From: Clitoria ternatea
Taxonomy: Eukaryota; Streptophyta; Magnoliopsida; Fabales; Fabaceae
Length of the DNA stretch: 64,000 nucleotides
NCBI GenBank assembly: GCA_037962975.1
Contig: CM075675.1
Span: 7,450,001 to 7,514,000, forward strand
Reading direction: 5' to 3'
In this document: positions 23,857-35,784 of the stretch, piece by piece
Layout: each line of letters begins with the position of its first letter
How positions within the stretch are numbered: the stretch's first letter is position 1
The notes under the pieces: generated by a model
The model's input: the letters and a program-made list of their open reading frames with translations, nothing else
Database searches by the model: none
Told to the model about the DNA's origin: nothing
Made by a program: the position numbers and the translations under genes

Positions 23857-26822
23857 TGTGACATCCTTCCTTAAATAATATTTATTTTTACCTAATTTAT
23901 TGATTTTCACAATAATTTTTTTACGTTTCTAATAACTAAATACATCACAATAAAAATATATCTGATGAAATTTACACGAATTATAATTTGAATAAACAAT
24001 TTATGGTCTTCAAAATCATTTAAGTTGAAGAAAACTCAAAACCTGAAACAGGGGTCTGACGCTACGCGCCAGCCCCATGCTAAGCGTGAGTGTGCATTCG
24101 TAGCCCTGGCGCTGAGCGCCAGACTGACGCTACGCGTGGGCTTATCAGTGACAGCGCCTGATGCTGTCATACATTTTAGGCCTTTTGACCAATTACTAAC
24201 TTATCCAATTAGCTCATTTCAGGTCTAATTGCCACGAAACTTCATGGTCCATATATTTTCCCCATTCTGAAACTATTGGCGATGTTCGTTCACCAAGATT
24301 CCAACATATGCTCAGGTTATGCGCGAAATACAACTTAACCACTTTATGTGCAACACTCTTGCACCAAACACCCTAAATGATTCTTAAATGATCTAAAGCC
24401 AATGTATACCACTTTTAAATATTCTTATGAACCTATTGATACCTTACAAAGGTATTGAAACTCACCGAAACTCAAATTCACCTATCCAGTTTCTCAAAGT
24501 CATAGGGATGGCTACTAGTTCAAATCTCTAAATCTATTTGAGTCATCAATATAACATTCAATCATTTCAAGCAGCCATTTTAGCACACATACATCCACAA
24601 AACCTGCCTATAATGCATGATTTACTACAGTATGGATCTGTGCCATAACTATAATCATTCAACAGTACCTGGTCATCACACATGCACAATATCTAATGGC
24701 TCAATGCCATTACATAATCACATCCCCCAGACCACAAACATATTATACTATGCATAAGTTCACACTCCCACAGATTTACACACATATCTATATATATATA
24801 CCAATGGCTCAGTGCCATTAGTCATCACAAGCAAATAACAACAACACATACTACTGCAAGTCTACAAGATAACATATTCACATATGAATATATACAAAAT
24901 ATACATCCCAAACTCCTTTGGCATTACTCCTTGCTCACTTTGTACTTTGTTCTGCAGCATCCGCAACATCCTTGGGTTCATTCACTGTGAACATAAAATA
25001 ATGGTGAGTATCTATCACAAAAATGATACAACTACATAATCAGAGTTGATATCACTTGGAGAATCTCATTCTCCTGCCAGGGTTATTGATCCACTAAAGT
25101 TTCCTCATATGAACCAAACATATCATAAGCCATCATAAATTCATTATGTTCACATCATAACAAATATCTCACAACGTCGAGATGAATTAATTATAAGCAT
25201 TCGTGCTTAACCAAATCATTTTACAATTCATTGTTTCAATCATATCATTATCATGTTAATGCAATAACCTGCATATCAGTCAAGAAGTGTAAATCACAAC
25301 TGACTCTCATATACATCAAACATCTAGTATCCGGATACTAACGAATTAGCCACCAGCTGGGAGTCCACCGACATCTCGTGAACACATCCTGGTTCACAGA
25401 GCCCGGTATCATAAACCATCTCCCTACCTCAACCACTGGATCACTTCCTGGATCATTGGGTAGCTCAACTGGGTCTCTACATGGACCACGAGAGCCAAAA
25501 TGAGGGGTAATCTATACCGAATGGCTATCCACAACACATATCATGCATATACAACATATAACAATATATCTCATCATATACACATTATTCATTTTAAATC
25601 ATGAATATACATTATACAATCATTAAATGAGTTTGGCATACAAGCCAACTCACAACATAAGAACCACATCTCGGCATAAAAGCCACATCTCTCGGCATAA
25701 AAGCCACAACCTTTGAATATCATAATCATACTTAACATTCATAATATTCACATAATCAAACATAACTTTATATCTTCTATATCACGATAATTCAATATTT
25801 CATCACTCTCCATTATGCACATTCTAGGCATACTTTATACATTATTTCCCATCTTATTCATAATTCACATCTCATTTATTACCATTCTATTTTCTATAAT
25901 TGTCAAATACAACATATGACCACATACCTAAGCTAGTCATATATTCTCCCATATACATATATATATATATCAATCTCATACTTTCACAGATTTATTTTCA
26001 AACATAATTATCATAAATCTGTAATCAAATATATACTATAATACTCCCCTTACCTCACTGTCGACACTCTAAACTCAATCACCAAGATCAATGCACCGCA
26101 ACCACTAAAAGATAGAATTACAAAAAGGTTTAAGGTTTTAACCGTTCAAACCTTAATCCAACTTAAGAATATACTCGAAAATTACTTTCTAAAGCTTTAG
26201 AAGCTTACCACAACTGAAACACAAGTTCTCCGAGAAACCCCTTTTTCCGCTAATCTTTCAACGGCTCATTCACAACCTATATAAAGCGGAATTCAAATTC
26301 ATCACTCAATCCTTCTTTTGAACACCATAAGGAAACTTTTAATCGGTTTAGAATCTTAAAATTCAAAGTTCCCTTGTTTTCCCCAAAAATGGATAAAGAT
26401 AGAAAATCTACATGGAATTCAAAATTGAAAGATCTCATGCGTTAATCTTAAGTTTCTTACCTCTAATCCGCAATTAATTTCAGATTCCAACCTCTTGTTG
26501 GCCTTTAATTATCGCAGGGAAAAGAGAGAAGAAGAAGAACCCCAAAACTTATGTTTTTAACTTCTGCTTTGCGGGTTGTCATCTTGGGTCTTTATTCTGC
26601 CCGCGACTCTGACGCTACGCGTCCCCCTGACGCTACGCGTCAAGTCTAAATTTTTTTTATTGACGCTACGCGTCCCACTGACGCTACATGTCAAGTTTTA
26701 CCCTGACGCTACGCGTCAGGTGCCAAATCAAAAATTCCCTTTGTATTTTAATTTTACATCTTATAATAAACTTACTTTATTAAATATCCAAACTTATGAA
26801 TAGAAAACATAGGGATGTTATA
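23857..26822 (-). mobile_element. Solo LTR (gypsy-like, 2.97 kb) nested in CACTA tnp2
   Basis: The plus-strand start is TGTGACATCC and the end GGGATGTTATA, the latter probably an original ...GTTACA with one C-to-T change. Five-base flanks ATAAA (23852-23856) and GTAAA (26823-26827) are a target duplication with one mismatch. The tnp2 reading frame is coherent when LTR and one flank are ignored, which supports the boundaries. The minus strand is the likely sense orientation, because a splice-donor-like gaggtaagaa at about 26455 resembles the LTR end context in related elements. No internal retroelement domain is present. Confidence 0.8.
26600..26725. repeat. Array of GACGCTACGCGTC palindromic words
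   Basis: Within the solo LTR the word tgacgctacgcgtc, or a one-base variant, occurs five times in about 120 bp. Two related words (tgacgctacgcgccag, ggcgctgagcgccag) and a further tgacgctacgcgtg lie at 24055-24145 near the other end of the same LTR. Each word is self-complementary around ACGCGT or a variant. It is conspicuous in AT-rich DNA. Confidence 0.85.
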
Positions 26823-27800
26823 GTAAACAAACAAAACAAGCCATGAATTGGGGTTTGTGCTCAGGTTCCCATATGGGTTCATGTCATCTGTGGCTAGTGC
26901 AAGCCTAACATTTCTTGGGTCATGGGCAAAATTTGGAAATATCGTATCTACTTTCTTCCATTGCAATCTATCTGTTGGATACCTAAGTAGTTCGTCAACA
27001 ACCCTTTCATTAGAATGCCATGTCATAAGCTTTTCATCATCTGCATTGATAGACAGATGCTTTAGTCGTTGGCACTATGGGCAGATACCACAATACCTTC
27101 GTAGGAGACCCTTTAATGCAGACTTCATCAGAATCAACCTCTTTCTTCTTATATCGTGACACCCAACACCTAGGATATCGATGCAGCATTTCATACTCAC
27201 CACAGTATAATACACAACCATTTGGGCATGGATGTATCTTCGTATACTCCCATCCTATAGGACACAACACCTTTTTACCCCATAGTTACGATTTGGCAAG
27301 GTGTTACCGGTTGGAAGCATTTCTTTCAACAACTTAAGTAAGTCAGTGAAACTGTTATCCGCCCGCCCATTTATCACTATCAAATTAAATAATCGTAAAA
27401 CTGCTGACAACCTTGTGAAATTGACGCAATTCAGATACAACGTCTTCTTAGAATCCTCACATTGAGTCACATATACGTGATCTCTCTTAAAACTTTCTAC
27501 CCCCACATCATGGATCATATCCTTAAGTCGGTCATCCAAGTCATCATCAACTTTATGGGCAAAGCTTCAGTTTGTTGTTTGAAAACTGGTACTTGGCACC
27601 TCAACATGTTCATCATGCCATATCCATCGTGTATAAGTCTGAAGAAAACCATCACACAACAGATGTTCTCGCACCTCTTCCAATTCTAGTCGACGCATGT
27701 TCAAGCATTTAACACAAGGGCAAAAATACTCTCTATTCACCTCCTCAGCATTTTGTATCATGAATTATATGAATGTTTCGACTCCACCCTCTTACTGTGG

Positions 27801-29310
27801 ACTTATACGTGATGTAGTTATGCAACTTCGACCTATACTCACTGTTTACAATACACGCAAATTTAATGGTGCTATGAGTCTCACTTTATTTACAAAGGTG
27901 GTAGTCCTACCTATTCAGGATGAACATTTTTCTATATTTCATCATTACGTACAAGTTAGGAGTTATTTTTAAATTTGATAAAATTTTGGCAGTATTTCAT
28001 ATTGGTCTCTAAGTACACGAAATGAAAATGGTGACATCAAATTCAACCACAATCAAATATGCACCCAGAGGATAATTCAAAATTTAACTAACCAAAACTT
28101 GATAAAATTTTAAAATAAGTCCTAACTTGTACATAGCAATGATGCATAAAAATAATTGTTCATCCTAAACTGTCCAGACAGATAATTCAAGATTCAAAAC
28201 AAATGATGAAATCAAATAATTTAATTACCATTTGTGTCGAATCTTAAACGGTTCACGCATACAATTTAAAAAATCAGAAACTCATTTAAAAGTGACTTAA
28301 AAAAAAACTTATCAGGAACTAAAAATATAACAAACAAAAATTAACCTAAACAAAATTAGCGACACCAAATTAAAATTCAAATTGAAGATAGTAAACAAGG
28401 GATTTTTATTAGTTTACTATTAGTAATTTTTTTATTTAGTCAGGTAGTATTTAGATTTAACATATGTTGTTTTAGGGTGTTGTATAATAAACAAAACTAG
28501 TTATTATTGTTATAATAAAATTATTTAAAATTATAGAACTAAAGTAATTATGGGGTTAATTCATTATGTAATTAAAATTTTAAATTGCCTAATCAACAAT
28601 TTATACATATATCTACCCTTGATTTATAATTTTAATTATCCTTTGTTGGGCTTGTGTAATTTTGTTACAATGTTCATGTTTAATACAATGTATTATTTTA
28701 CTTTTACAAGTAAATTTTTATTTAGTTAAAAATATCAATTTTTTACGTATTTAATTTTTTTACTAATGTAAGGAATAATACTAATGTTTATGTATTTATT
28801 TAGTTGAAAATATCAACTTTTTTACTTTAATATCAATTTAAATTACCTAAATTAATAAATAGAGAATACAAAATAGTTTCAACAATCAATACCTAAGTAT
28901 TCCTAATTTATAGCTAACAACATTCTAATTTCCCTAATCAGATTTTCATAATCTATAACTGATAGCATTCACATTTTCCAAATACTACCTAAGCCTAACA
29001 TTGCATCAACCAAACAAACTCCTAACCAACATTGCATAACCATAAGACGAAAATAGGGCTTTAGGAAGAACCTGGATGCGCGTCGTATGACAGAAGAAGG
29101 AGAAGAAGTCGTTCGTGTTTGCCACTAGGTGGTAAAGAGAAGAAGAGGTTTTTATGGGTGCCATGGTCAACGTGTGTAGTGGAGGGAAGATGAAGAAGTA
29201 CGTTTACGTGAAAGTGAAAATGGAGGGAGGGATTTGAAGCATGAAACTACACAGAAGAGGAAGACAAAGTGTGAAAAGGCCTCTCAAAACTGATTTGAAG
29301 TGTGTGTTTC
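27801..29310. other. CACTA interior without recognisable coding sequence
   Basis: This AT-rich stretch lies between the tnp2 start and the right subterminal repeats. In En/Spm elements this is the promoter and first-exon side. A small GA-rich part at 29085-29130 lies just inside the subterminal repeats. I see no convincing exon. Confidence 0.5.
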
Positions 29311-29684
29311 GAAATGTGTGCGTGGACCTTTAAGCACGGTTATAACACACTCGTGTTTATAGGCAACTATAAACACGGTCCCAAAACACTTGTGTTTGTA
29401 GATCTTTTTGAAAAGTTCAAAAAAAATTAACACATGGTGCCTACGAACACGGTTTACGTGAGAACCGTGTTTAAAAAACTTCCCTATAATTAAAAAAATA
29501 CCATCGTTTTTTTCAAACACAGTTTTCCCCAGATCATGCTCATATCTTGTCCTCATAGCCATTTTTTGCACTAGTGCTATGTCTTGTGACTTTGACAAGT
29601 GTACCAAGTATCTGTTTCAATTAGTAAAAAAAAGTATCGTATCCATATGGACTTGGATGATAGTCGACAAAATAATAATCTATA

Positions 29685-32600
29685 TGTAACATCCCATTTT
29701 TAATACAAAGAAAAAATAGATATTAATATATCTTTCATGAGAAATACTTACTATAAGTTAGTTTATTATTATCATTTTTTATGAAATTTTGGTATTTATA
29801 TTTAATTATTTGGTTTTTAAATAAATGAAAATATTTATGAATGAGAATTTTAAAATGACTTAATTAGTATTGATTGATTAATGAAATTATATTAAGAATT
29901 TTGAATATCTTTATTATTCACTATGTTTATGTTTTTACATATTTATGATTTAACTCTTATTAGAATTTTAAAATAAAATTGTGAAGGAATTAGACTATGA
30001 TTCTTTAGAAGTTTTTGATCTACATAATATTTATGATTTTCTAGAATTTTTTGAAATATTTTAAATATTTTAATAAAATAATATATTTTAAATAATTTTA
30101 AATTCATATAAAGTTACTTAAAATTAAAAATATTTATAAGAAAGTGAAGTTAAATTATAAGAAAATTTTCTAAAATTCATTTCAAGTAGACTTATCTAAA
30201 AATTATCGGTTTGTGTAAAATCTTGATTTTTATAAATCGTAAAAAAATTGAAAACGTACCAATAAATTTTTATTAACGGAAAATTTTAGATTTTTAAAAT
30301 TTAAACTTTATATTACTTGTCATAAAATTAGTGAAAACTGATATAATATCGCTAAATTTCGAAAAGGGTCAATTTTGAATATTTAAAATATACCGAGTGA
30401 ATGGTTACTATTTGGCGTAATAATTCAGCTTATATTTACTATGCAATACACTGTACATGAACAAAAATTTCAAACTTGCACAGTAACCAGAAATAAAAAT
30501 TTCAAAAATTGTACAGTACTTTTATAATAAAATATTCAAGTGCATAGTAAATTTCTCTGCTATAAATATCGAAGGATTTCTAAAGGAAAAATCACAATCT
30601 CAGATTAAATTTTCTTAATATAGTAGTGCAAGAGAGATAGTGGTGGGAGTAAAAGAGAGAAATAAAATTTTTAGAAGGAGGTTCTGCCAAAATCATAAGG
30701 TAAGAATAACTCTCTTTTATACTTTTTAGGTTTATTTTCATATCGTTTTAGAAATCTATTATTATACTAGATATAATATTATTTTAAGTTACTATTCTGA
30801 ATAGTAAATTACTATGTCAATACTAAATCACTATTATGAATAGTAAATTATTATTCAAATAGTAAATTACTATTTGCTATTACTATTTACCTTTACTATT
30901 CACGTTTTACTATTTACCATTACTATTCACATTTTACTATTTACCATTACTATTCATATTTTACTATTTACTGTTACTATTTATGTTTTACTATTTACTG
31001 TTATTATTCATGATTTACTATTCACTATTCAATATTCACTATTTACTATTCAAATTTTACTATTTCTGTTTTAAGTAAAAATCTTAATTTTCATCTTATA
31101 ACTATATTAAAGTGAAACTGGTATATTTTAGAACTCGAAGATGAGGCGCGCATGGACTTTTCATAACGAACCAAGATACAAGAGGTAAGGGGGAGTGAGA
31201 TAGGAATATAATATGAAAAGACATAAGAATAATGGGAGAAGTCCCCTACTCATTTAAAATTTAATAATATTATTATTTTAAATAATAACTATTTAACTTA
31301 AAAAATTTATAATAAACTTTAAATTGAGTATCTTGTGTAACTTGATCTGAATACCTATGCAAATACCTGGATAACCTATGCGAACTGGACTGAACCTATG
31401 CAAGGACTTGGAATATTATGACCTGTATGGACTGAACTATACCTATATGAAGACTGGATTATATATATGGGCTTATATAGACCTGTGCAAGGAATGGACT
31501 ATAAGGACTCAAAATCAACTCTACTAATTTAAATAACCATTAAAATTTGAATTATATTTATGAGTGATATTTAGTTGACTTGACTTTATTATAATTAACT
31601 ATATTTGATTTTGATTAATGATATTATGATTTATAATATTAGACTGTGATTGATGATATGTAATTATGATTGATAACATTTATGATTGATGATATTTGAT
31701 TGTGATTGATGACATTACAATACTTGATTGTGGTTGATAAATGATTGATGACCTTGTGATATGAAGTTTGAGCATATAGCAAGTATGACGGAAAGTTAAA
31801 ACTCAGTAAGAATTTTCTTACCTTACTCTTTAAAGTTTTAAGAGAAAATATTTTATAATTATTTTAGTCTTTTATTTCTTCTTAGAAATTATTTTCATTA
31901 ACTTTATTTTTAATCTGTAGAATAAAATCTAGTATTAGAAAGAAGCTATTTTATGAAAATTAAAGGTTAAGATAATTAATTCTTGAATTAAAGAAAATTT
32001 TTATAGTTTTAAGTATTCTTAGTTAATGATTCTAAAAAAATATTTTTCTTTTAGTAATCAGAAGTTTAAAGTAAATTATTTTAGTTTTCCCCAATGAAAT
32101 AACTAAAGAATATTTTATTATAGTTGAGATTTCTAAACTCAATCTAGTTAGGATTCAAATTGAGAAAGATTATGTAAATATGTGAAGTTTTTTAAAAGAA
32201 AGTTTTGAGATATTTAAGGCTTGGAAACTCAATTTTAGTGAGATCTGAATTTAGAAACTGTACTAAATTTATTTTTGTATAACAGAAGTTCAAAGAAGAA
32301 CTTATGGGAATGTACAGTTTATTAAGACGATTTTGTGAACTTTTATGGTATTTAATAATTGAGTTTCTAAAAGTCTTAACCAACTGAATATGCGAGTAGT
32401 TCATGCATCATGAATCATTAAAGAGAAATGAGATGTGATGTTGCCTGGGGACGGATTATAGAAACCGAGGATACATTAGAGGAAGCTTAATTGCGAGCCT
32501 TGGGATGAGAGGGTGTGAAAGGGTGCTTCAGGAGACCTAGGGTCACTCCCTAGTGTCGGGTACTTTTACAATAAAAACTTTCTCAGTCTGACTAGTCTCT

Positions 32601-33462
32601 AAGTGTTTCCATGTTAGTTGAGCTGTCCATATGCCATGAAGGCATTTATGTTATTATTATCCTGAATTATGGAACAGTGTAAACTCCTGGTTGGCCCAGT
32701 GTAAACTAAAACTTTAAGGGCCCACATGCATAAAATGAATGAGATAGTAGTATTAAAAATATTGCGTGACATTTATGTGATTGTGACATTCTATGTGGGT
32801 TGTTGTGAATGAAAGTATAATTGTTATGTTATGAAAACTCTATATTTATAATTGATTATGTATATGATTTTGATTGAAATTATTATATTAGATTGTGAAA
32901 ACCCTTATGCTTATGTCTTGTTTGTAAAGTATTATATTCTGTTTCTCACTCCTTCTTGTTTGAATTTCTGTGTCCAAAATATATGTTATATGATATATAG
33001 CTAGCAGTTCAAGATGAAAGGATGAAATTACAAGAGGGTAAATTGGTCTCATCCTCAATTGGATAGGAGAAGAGATGTGACAAGAGTAGGATTCAAAATC
33101 ACATGGTTTGAAGATAAGGAAATGATTGGTTACAGTCCAAGTAGAGGTATTAAATTTTTAGTTTTAGTTTACCTTAATACAATATTAAGTTGAATGATTA
33201 TAATTCAAGGTAAAGGTTAAACTTTAATAAACCTTATTCTTTGGATATGATACTGTAATCTTTGATCACTTATGATTTTTTAAAAGTTCATTTTATCATT
33301 CTGAATAATTTGAAACTTTTTTCTTTCAAAATTCAATGAAAATCAGATGTATATACGTCCTTGTATACGTGAGATAGGAAGTGATAAATATGTATATCTT
33401 TCTAAAAATTTTAAAAGCAAGAAAAATAGATATATATCTCATGTATATAAGGAGGTGTTACA
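29685..33462 (+). mobile_element. Solo LTR of a Tekay-related gypsy family, plus orientation
   Basis: It begins TGTAACATCCC and ends GGAGGTGTTACA, with five-base target duplications CTATA at 29680-29684 and 33463-33467. Much of the body (for example 30100-31080 and 32330-32720) is the reverse complement of the Tekay LTR at 7563-10647, including the taccgagtgaatggttactattt block, the aatagtaaa array and the ggttggcccagtgtaaact block. It is visibly more diverged than the two Tekay LTRs are from each other and is about 700 bp longer. No internal domain remains, so it arose by LTR-LTR recombination. Confidence 0.92.
30790..31070. repeat. tttactatt short tandem array inside the solo LTR
   Basis: Units such as actatttaccattactattcac repeat about ten times. 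This is the reverse complement of the arrays at 9585-9800 and 17757-17990. The open frame over this stretch (Leu/Phe/Thr/Ile repeats) is a product of the repeat, not a gene. Confidence 0.85.
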
Positions 33463-35784
33463 CTATACATGCAAAATCACTAAAAAATTATATACAATAT
33501 ATTCATAATTTTTCGTTGTTGGTGGATAAAATTATGATGGTGTGAAAAACATAAAACCAAAGTTAATGTAAATAAAAGTGTTGGTATTAAGTTTCATCTT
33601 CCTCCCTCTTAAGCATATGTTATCCTACCTAGTACAATTACACAATTCAATCAAGCCATTGTAGTATAATTTCACTAACTTGATCCCTCGATGAATAGAT
33701 CCTAAGTCTTTTCCCAAATATCGATCCATTTACTATTTGGTAAAGTCTTTGCATTAGGCATTGGTCTTAACAACCATTAAATTTAACTCTACCCCTAAAT
33801 GAAGAAAATAATAGGCATTTCATTCCTCAACCCATTTGGAAAACCTAAACATACATATAAATTGTTCTCTCATTTAAAATACACATTAGGCATATGAAAT
33901 AAAATACTAACGTTAATTAATAAGAATAAATCATACAAAAGTATTCAACACATAGTTAGAGAGTGAATGAGTTACATCCAAGCCCAACAAAAAAAGGTAA
34001 TTTAGTTGCATATTTTTATACAGGCTATCATAAAAACAAAGAAAATACAAAATGATTAATGAAAAATAAGAGAAAAGAAAGAGAAACTAAAAGAGAGCCT
34101 CCATATAGAGCCCCGATCCTCTTATGGACAAAAGAGTTCTTGAAAACTAACTTAACACATGGCCTTTAGAGGGTGGAAAAGGGGTTCTGCTGCGACTTGG
34201 CCATGCTCGATTGATTTTTCAAAATTCTTAAGCAACGACTTGAGCGGTAAAATGGATACGTTAGTGGCACCTTGAAAACATAATCTGGCCATCACAATAA
34301 ATATTTGGATGTCATGCCCCTTATATTAAATTTTCAGCTAAATCTAACCATGAACAAAATGGCAAGAAAGGATTTACTATTTGTTGGTCAGAAGTGGAAA
34401 TAAAGCATTCTCTATGTTTCTTTTCTTTTCTCTCCTAGGCTACAAAAACACATGAAAACACATAAAAAGAATAGTTTGTAATCTCATAATAATGGAAATT
34501 ATTCAATTAAACTAGAGGTAATTTTGTTAATTAGCAGTTGGTATCTAACACTAAGGTTTCAGGTTTTTTCATTTTGGGCTAAAGCAAAGTAAGTTTGGCT
34601 TCAATGCAACATGGACACCAAGTGGTGTGTGTAAGTTGCATACAAGTTGTAGGGTCCAAGATCTAAGAAAACCTATTGAAATATCCATTTTACCCTTGAA
34701 AAAGTAAGCGCTGAAGTGCTTAGTGACTAGTATTTCTTTCCTTAGCTTTTTGTACCTAAAACTTGCCTTTTTAAACCTCAAAAAATGAGAAAAATAAAGG
34801 TTGATTGAAATTTTACCTCATTCTTATTATGAAAAATAATAATATTTTATATAAAATGCAAGCTTAGATAGTAAGTTTAGGGTTCTCTTAGGAAGTAAAA
34901 ATATGGTAAATTTGACAACTAACAATAATCATCCACATCATCAACTGGTGGATCATATGCCATTATAAGTAATGCAGCAATGCATTTTTGCAAAGGAGAG
35001 AGACTTATTCTTCTAATTGAATCATATTTGATTTGGAAATATTCATCATGATTTGTAATAGCTTTAACTATACAAAAGAATAAATGCTTTCATAGTTGAC
35101 ATCTTCATTGAAATTGCTTATTTGTGTACATTGAATCTTCAAAGAAATAGTCATTGAACAATTAATCATGACCGTCTTTATAAATTTTTTCAACCATGGC
35201 TCTTTTACATCTATGTGTAATTGATTTGCTTGATTCTCCTTTTTGTTGACTCTCCATTATCAATTGGGCCATTTTACAAAGTTGTGGCTCATTAAATCTC
35301 AAATCATCTACTCTTCAAACATTTCTTCTCATTCAAAATTTGAACTAGACATATTTGCTAATTAATGAACACGGAGAAAAAAAAGACCAAATAAATAGAG
35401 CCAATACCAAATAAGTAGGGATAGGAGAATAATTTATCGCTATAAGAATTTGAAATGCACTGATTTTATGGAAATAAAAAAGAGTTGAAATTCTAAATGA
35501 TGTGGGTAACATTTTGATTAAAAAAAATTGGTTTGTGTTTCTAGAAACCCATATTTTTACTTAAGAAACCAGATTTCAAAGTTTGGGTATGGTTCTAAAT
35601 TAAACTGATTTTAGGTTTAAAAGAAGTTTGGAATCGGTTCCTAAAAACTGGTTAAAGGTTCAAAAAGTGATTTAGTTATAAATCAATCTAGGGTGGATAA
35701 AAATATGGTTTTAGTTTTGAAACCAAACCATTTATTTGCATTAAAGTTAGTTATGATGTGGTTTATTTGAAAAGAGTTTTTCTT
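33463..35784. other. AT-rich stretch without recognisable gene
   Basis: About 2.3 kb between the solo LTR and the fold-back structure. The small open frame at 34569-34781 (minus) has no recognisable domain. I found no repeat pair or retroelement motif. Confidence 0.45.

Larger units (their letters stand above)
23210..27800 (-). pseudogene. tnp2-like CACTA transposase, truncated and split by an LTR
   Basis: The N-terminal transposase-associated domain is at 27761-27567 (YFCPCVKCLN, VREHLLCDGF, YTRWIWHDE). Next come 27539-27255 (VNFTRLSAVLRLFNL, FTDLLKLLKEMLP) and 27270-27037 (YTKIHPCPNGCVLY). 27026-26823 encodes WHSNERVVDELLRYP, ARDPRN-like FAHDPRNVRLALATDDMNP and YGNLS. The frame is then interrupted by a solo LTR (26822-23857). 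Across the LTR it resumes with SPWLWMKRKY, GNDIDV, HHRFLTANHPL and HVEKNVCDSLVGT. Several stop codons and frameshifts occur in both parts. The C-terminal catalytic half of a normal tnp2 is absent. Confidence 0.88.
19829..29576 (-). mobile_element. CACTA (En/Spm-type) DNA transposon, decayed and containing a solo LTR
   Basis: The left end reads CACTAGTGCA and the right end TGCACTAGTG, a perfect 10-bp terminal inverted repeat. Three-base target duplications CTA lie at 19826-19828 and 29577-29579, the usual size for CACTA elements. Both ends are rich in short subterminal words (aaacacggtt, accatggtt, aaccgtg) in both orientations, where the element's own protein would bind. The inside carries a minus-strand tnp2-like transposase (about 27800-23210) and a tnp1/Transposase_24-like gene (about 23195-21360). 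Both are broken. A 3-kb solo LTR (23857-26822) sits in tnp2. Confidence 0.93.

Noticed and set aside
30874..31074. 66-residue ORF of Leu/Phe/Thr/Ile repeats
   Set aside because: A translation of the tttactatt tandem array of the solo LTR.
34569..34781. 70-residue minus-strand ORF
   Set aside because: No domain, no splice or promoter context, and ordinary length for chance in 64 kb.
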